A stretch of 35,892 nt of DNA from CAYUYV01 sp964449455 (GTDB lineage: Bacteria > Pseudomonadota > Alphaproteobacteria > JAJFIK01): the NCBI GenBank assembly GCA_964449455.1, contig CAYUYV010000033.1:1-35892 (forward strand), read 5' to 3'. This document shows, one piece after another, positions 34,801 to 35,892 of the stretch; within the stretch, counting starts at the first letter, position 1; each line of letters starts with the position of its first letter. The translations under genes were made by a program, and so were the position numbers. Under the pieces are notes generated by a model. It had not been told where the DNA came from, did not search any database, and worked only from the letters and a program-made list of their open reading frames with translations.

Positions 34801-35892
34801 TCCGGTCGCCGTCGATATCGTTGGACAGCAGCCGTTCGACCCGGATGTTCAGGAAGTCGTCTTCGGCCACCACGAAGCCGAAATCGTCGAGCGCTTCGGC
34901 TACCGGCCGGACATTGACGTTGATCACGGCTTGGCCGAAAGCATTTCGGTCGTCGGTCACCCGGTAGCGGATCGTTGTGGCGCCGGTAAAGCCGTCCACG
35001 GACGCAAAGCGCACATTGCCATCACTGTCAATGAATGCCGTACCGTCCGGTGTGGCATCGACGTCGACGATCCGGAGCGGATCACTATCCGCGTCAAAAT
35101 CATTGGCGAGAATGTCTACGAGCGGAATGACGATCTCGGCGCCCGTCGTGACAACAAAGAAACCGTCGTCATTGGCGACGGGAACGGCGTTGTCGAGGAG
35201 CATCAGGATCGTATCGCGCGTCCAAACGGTGCCGTCATCGAAGAGGTACTGCTCGACGGACCGGCCGTCCGCCGCAAGGGCGTCGATGATTGTCAGGCTG
35301 TCATCCGTATTGCCTGCAAATTCGATCAGAATGGTTTCACTGCCACGGAACAGGCGACTGACGGTCGTCTGTGCCGCGTCGAAACCGGACAGTTGCAGAA
35401 CATCCGTCTCGGTGAGGCTGGTGCCCGTGTCCTCCACGGTGTCATTGCCGGCCCCCAGAGCGAAGACGTAGCGATCAGCCCCCTGACGTCCGGACGCCAA
35501 ATCATCGCCGAGCGAAAGCTCGATGAGATCCGGCCCATCGAAGCCGAAGACATTATTGTCATCACTATCTTGAACATCCACAAGGGCACGGGCGCGCATG
35601 TCGGTCCGCGTCCACACCGTGTCGTCCGCGAAGCGCAAGGCGAGACTGCCCGGCGATCCATTCATCGCACCAAGCGCATCCACCAGCACGATCCGGTCAC
35701 CCGGAGTGGTGAAGGTAAGCACGAGGTCAAGGCTGTCAGGGCCCCCGCGCACCGCTGAGACGAGGTCTGCCGGGACATAGTCCGTCAGCTGCACTTCACT
35801 GTCGCCCCGCCCCAGGGCGTCGATCCGGTCATCCCCATCGCCGCTGGCATAGCGGTAGATGTCATCGCCATCGAGACCGATCAGCAGGTCAT
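25622..35892 (-). CDS. Giant calcium-binding RTX/cadherin-like exoprotein, N-terminus beyond the window
   Basis: More than 3400 codons are open and the frame is still open at the right edge, so the start is not seen. In order from the visible N-side: haemolysin-type repeat and related modules (LLIGLDGDDIYRYASGDGDD; VEQYLFDDGTVWTRDTI); about seven cadherin-like/tandem-95 repeats (TPVNDAPEA linkers, ANDFDVDGD motifs); a central RTX block (about 32950-31770); a second haemolysin-related module (IEQIVFADGTIWDRN); about twelve more tandem-95 repeats mixed with four dystroglycan-type modules (LPDWLSFDPETLTVTGTPP); an RTX block (26760-25905); and a C-terminal tail. Such proteins are type I secreted adhesins or biofilm-matrix proteins folded by calcium. 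No transporter genes are in view. Exact function is inferred. Confidence 0.93.
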   Translation of the reverse strand, partial: DLLIGLDGDDIYRYASGDGDDRIDALGRGDSEVQLTDYVPADLVSAVRGGPDSLDLVLTFTTPGDRIVLVDALGAMNGSPGSLALRFADDTVWTRTDMRARALVDVQDSDDNNVFGFDGPDLIELSLGDDLASGRQGADRYVFALGAGNDTVEDTGTSLTETDVLQLSGFDAAQTTVSRLFRGSETILIEFAGNTDDSLTIIDALAADGRSVEQYLFDDGTVWTRDTILMLLDNAVPVANDDGFFVVTTGAEIVIPLVDILANDFDADSDPLRIVDVDATPDGTAFIDSDGNVRFASVDGFTGATTIRYRVTDDRNAFGQAVINVNVRPVAEALDDFGFVVAEDDFLNIRVERLLSNDIDGDRMIVGQVFDAVGGTVSLSSDGNIGFTPEAHYNGPAQFRYAANTPEGGRAEAVVYIEVTPVNDAPEARADRGFVTDEDVPFTIDPAALISNDVDIDGDLLSLQSVTSSADLFVSVQSNGNVRVTPRDDFFGEGTFDYTVADPSGATSTATVTVTVTPVNSAPEAADDLFELTQEGDPILEDNPIVLSLARLTANDVDPDGDDLTLVALREVEGGRATLLDNQTVLFEPRADFNGEASFIYTVEDGQGGTGSAKATIVYQAVNDRPVANNDSYRSEDLIILRGRQDEALTIPILELTKNDFDVEGFAVTFENATGAVNGDLVVDGANIIFTPDPGYFGEATFGYSITDPEGLVDGAEVTLNFSGVSEVPPEAVRDNIVIPEDIPTVIRLNTLIANDTDADGDELEIIGWRYLNGLGDIFTFGPDAAGDINGTLELNADGDFLFTPFIDATRSTGFVYLLSDKSEGTSEGFVNIDIVPSNDDPTVVEDFGFVAPFEVPLVINVADLVFNDFDIEQADTDGDGTRDVDLDDPNRPRPTFVDVDAILDPAELAQGNRVDVGAFEIVTFRGEQFLVARFDPGFVGPVTIEYRIADEEGLEDTGFAYAHVADFYDGELTGSPFIDYLEGNALSETIRGYRRDDWVVALEGDDTIETGAGFDLIEAGPGNDVIDPGDDGDEVRGGAGFDTVLFTGSNTGVRADLSTLIGQGGFAQGDLYVDIEAFVGTAFNDTLGGDGGGNLLSGLEGNDLLEGRDGADTLIGGAGNDTLQGGLGADELDGGADRDTATYAVSNAGVQISLAAGTASGGSAEGDSLQGIEDLIGSDFADTLEGDGEANALSGGRGADTLTGNGGDDTLSGGRDADVLAGGDGTDTADYTTSASGIAIDLANGTASGGDAEGDTFSSIEIIQASFHDDTLRGDDADNRFRASRGADLIDGRGGFDTADYARADEAVSVDLAAGLGLAGEALGDTLFSIEKLIGSVFDDTLTGSAAAETFDGRFGNDLLRGGAGSDDYLFDFDSSEDTISELGDADDIDRLVLSAALAPKDVSVLRDGDDLFIEFERDDGFLIDTATVTDHFLGTETGIEQIVFADGTIWDRNAIEDLLRLGRFNAADDIFRLGIEDEIAVIDPADLIRNDAEAGLEDLELISVQGAVFGSVSLNSDGLIEFLGAKDHFGDAFFAYTVRDPLGRESTARVEVNLSPVNDAPVANDDPLVYGVEDEPLRIRVENLLANDFDVDGDNEQEGLRIIGAEPLVNINGDLIRPFKLPDYDGAATDATWRLDGPYIEFLSRDDHFGFAGFSYILADNDGATDTASVEIYFAPVNDAPRIRRGAASAKLEETTTFTVDQLMERVYDVEGDDFEFIGLHIAADGNASTNGVETFDPFTGIINFTPFELGKASIAFDVIDARGAEATLEFNIEVRPQNLPPIARNDYGIRALEDETITIDPALLLENDSDPDDDPIFFESVYRFAENGKVRINDAGLIEFAVKPNFNGTASFEYTINDGRGGTDSATAFITVLPRNSGPDLRNDVVFGLEDGPQFVIPAEAFGNDRDVDGDVIFFQDTALLGNFAYRFLSSDYTVEAKAANNTALPDWLSFDADTLTFSGTVPADLPERVGVAVFVTDPSNGAVHVFRFAFGAPEATQLADGLSVAEEVLGGFRLREDFAWTPDDDGDGTATFDTSAGTFSASVIGGRPLPDWLRYDPETRMLEPSGFEPDEDADPVRVQIVFTPDPKPELEEDQYYATHQGFTLEFLIDPSQPLDPAINALLAGDPLLEALDRFAIDLTDAGPLTATRESGAPLDSWLSFDPDTLAFTGRPPSHYVGAVPVRIEVPAGGGLPAFSIITEVVVDETFTVDPDDSRGIGVFDLPERINLTTPADYNGSFAFTYDANDEKGGESETPGIIVFNVLPERERPFAGTDRVSLFEGGSVTFSIAGLLENDRDDDGDPLQIVGFGDPDNGTIDITLDTVTYTPDAGFAGIDTLFYDLSDGAEGITTGIVELEVLSLFDPPVTVTDALNVLEDTQLVLEPAVLLANDFDVDGDPFRFLSVQDAVNGSVTFDGAQIIFTPTPNFDGRASFTYTVTDDTHGESTGLAEVTVISTNRAPDAVTDRFDTVEDTPFEFTIDDLLANDTDLDGDAIRFVSLQTSIDDGRLLELPDGRYQFVPDENVNGLRSFNYAITDGRLTSVGTIEFDIEAVNDGPIANPDGPFYGDQDTPLVVDFADLLFNDRDVEGHSFRIVDIFDADNGTVFRDGDTAVFQGRPGYFGDGGFSYRVTDEFGATNIGYASVLVFPLFDVPVAVSDAGFEMLEDTFIDIDPAELMANDDIPLGSEVVFLGLTGPGVTALDNGLYRVTAEPDFFGTLTLRYALTNETGFEVPTTVTIEVLPVSDAPVAVDDSFDIQENETLVIFTTALTDNDFDVDRQGIQLTRILETANLTVDNLGNGQLVITPDENFNGAATFTYELKDSTGIATTGHVTVNVGAVNNPPVIGEIDPLEGLEDTPFSVTLPDGIVSDADNDALVIELRGPGAAALPDWLSFDPETLTVTGTPPQNFNGDVLLELAAADGNIETVQPVTLRVAPVNDAPEAVADTALTDKDTAIGTIAVLGNDTDVENEILTVTGFDVSQTIGIVTDNGDGTFRYDPDDRFEDLGAGETALDSFTYIVTDESGASDEATVTVTITGDGSVNDGNDSLVGGNTNDILSGGTGDDTIDGGAGKDSISGGPGKDSLSGGRGNDTLEGGDGNDTLDGGILDDTVLGGGGDDVLVGGAGYGADVLDGGEGNDSLDGGDGNDTLVGAAGDDTLEGLGGDDRLDGGDGFDSLAGGDGNDTLEGGDDADTLQGGDGDNLMTGGAGNDAISGGLIWGDDTVDGGEGDDTIEGGAGADSLDGGTGNDSVSGGGSNDSLSGGAGHDTLDGGERNDTLEGGADDDILMGGSGFGRDVLDGGAGNDSLNGGGGRDTLTGGAGDDTLEGGAQGDVFRLDGTLGQDVLVDFERRRATEWIDAAATGQSFADFEDGTPDGLINAADTGKTNVAIVNGTDLQLTFNNGATLTVENVTELHTSDLVF
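25905..26760 (-). repeat. C-terminal RTX (GGxGxDxLx) repeat block
   Basis: Roughly 30 nonapeptide repeats of GGxGNDTLxG type form calcium-binding beta-rolls. Three units are longer and carry an aromatic residue (GAGYGADVLDGG, GLIWGDDTVDGG, GSGFGRDVLDGG). At DNA level the block is a run of similar 27-bp units. Confidence 0.93.
26765..31500 (-). repeat. Second block of cadherin-like/tandem-95 and dystroglycan-type modules
   Basis: About twelve repeats of roughly 90-110 residues, each joined by a linker like SPVNDAPVANDD and bearing a calcium motif like LLANDFDVDGDP, end in beta strands such as FTYTVTDD. Four dystroglycan-type modules (LPDWLSFDADTLTFSG and similar) lie near 30030, 29720, 29390 and 27200. 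Confidence 0.88.
31770..32950 (-). repeat. Central RTX block of the giant exoprotein
   Basis: RTX nonapeptides (GLEGNDLLEGRDGADTLIGG) are arranged in larger units separated by a repeated strand segment of the form DTATYAVSNAGVQISLAAGT with GGSAEGDSLQGIEDLIGS. At least four such larger units are seen (near 32750, 32480, 32180 and 31960). Confidence 0.9.
33010..35190 (-). repeat. First block of cadherin-like/tandem-95 repeats
   Basis: About seven repeats with linkers such as TPVNDAPEARAD, TPVNSAPEAADD and AVNDRPVANNDS and calcium motifs such as LISNDVDIDGD. They lie between the N-side haemolysin-related modules and the central RTX block. Confidence 0.88.

Overview
The window looks like a draft scaffold from a GC-rich Gram-negative bacterium, most likely an alphaproteobacterium. 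The basis is an alphaproteobacterial-style XRE regulator, a SapC-family protein, a DUF1223 protein, DUF4402 pilin-like proteins, a FkbM methyltransferase and a very large RTX/cadherin-like exoprotein. I cannot name the genus. Two runs of exactly 100 N (6995-7094 and 9314-9413) are scaffolding gaps, and both lie at short tandem repeats. No rRNA, tRNA or CRISPR array is visible.

Layout. Positions 1-10 kb are housekeeping and accessory genes: an unrecognised protein, signal peptide peptidase SppA, a SapC-family protein, an XRE regulator, a secreted endonuclease/exonuclease/phosphatase-fold protein, a GlcD-type FAD oxidoreductase, a stand-alone HD-domain hydrolase related to SpoT/MESH1, and a DUF1223 thioredoxin-like protein whose 3' end is lost in the second gap. 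A small TRL-like lipoprotein follows at 10.6 kb.

Positions 11.0-17.8 kb hold a chaperone-usher pilus locus of alternative (CFA/I- or TcfC-like) type: two DUF4402 pilin-like proteins, a PapD-like chaperone and a 1050-residue usher-like outer-membrane protein. Embedded in it on the opposite strand is a lipoprotein with a C-terminal SPOR domain. The last ~85 residues of the usher also read as a SPOR-like domain. SPOR domains bind denuded peptidoglycan, so this locus may encode a pilus assembly platform tethered to the cell wall. This is the best candidate here for an undescribed system.

Positions 18-25 kb carry a periplasmic VOC lipoprotein, a GT2 glycosyltransferase in an operon with an alkaline-phosphatase-superfamily enzyme, a FkbM methyltransferase with a long extra C-terminal region, and a Tat-exported short-chain dehydrogenase. 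These fit surface-glycan or envelope chemistry. A decayed IS630-type transposase fragment (25482-25619) separates this block from the last gene.

From 25622 to the right edge is one uninterrupted minus-strand reading frame of more than 3400 codons, still open at the window edge. It encodes a giant calcium-binding exoprotein: haemolysin-type modules, about 19 cadherin-like/tandem-95 repeats, four dystroglycan-type modules, two RTX beta-roll blocks and a C-terminal tail expected to be a type I secretion signal. No type I transporter genes are in the window.
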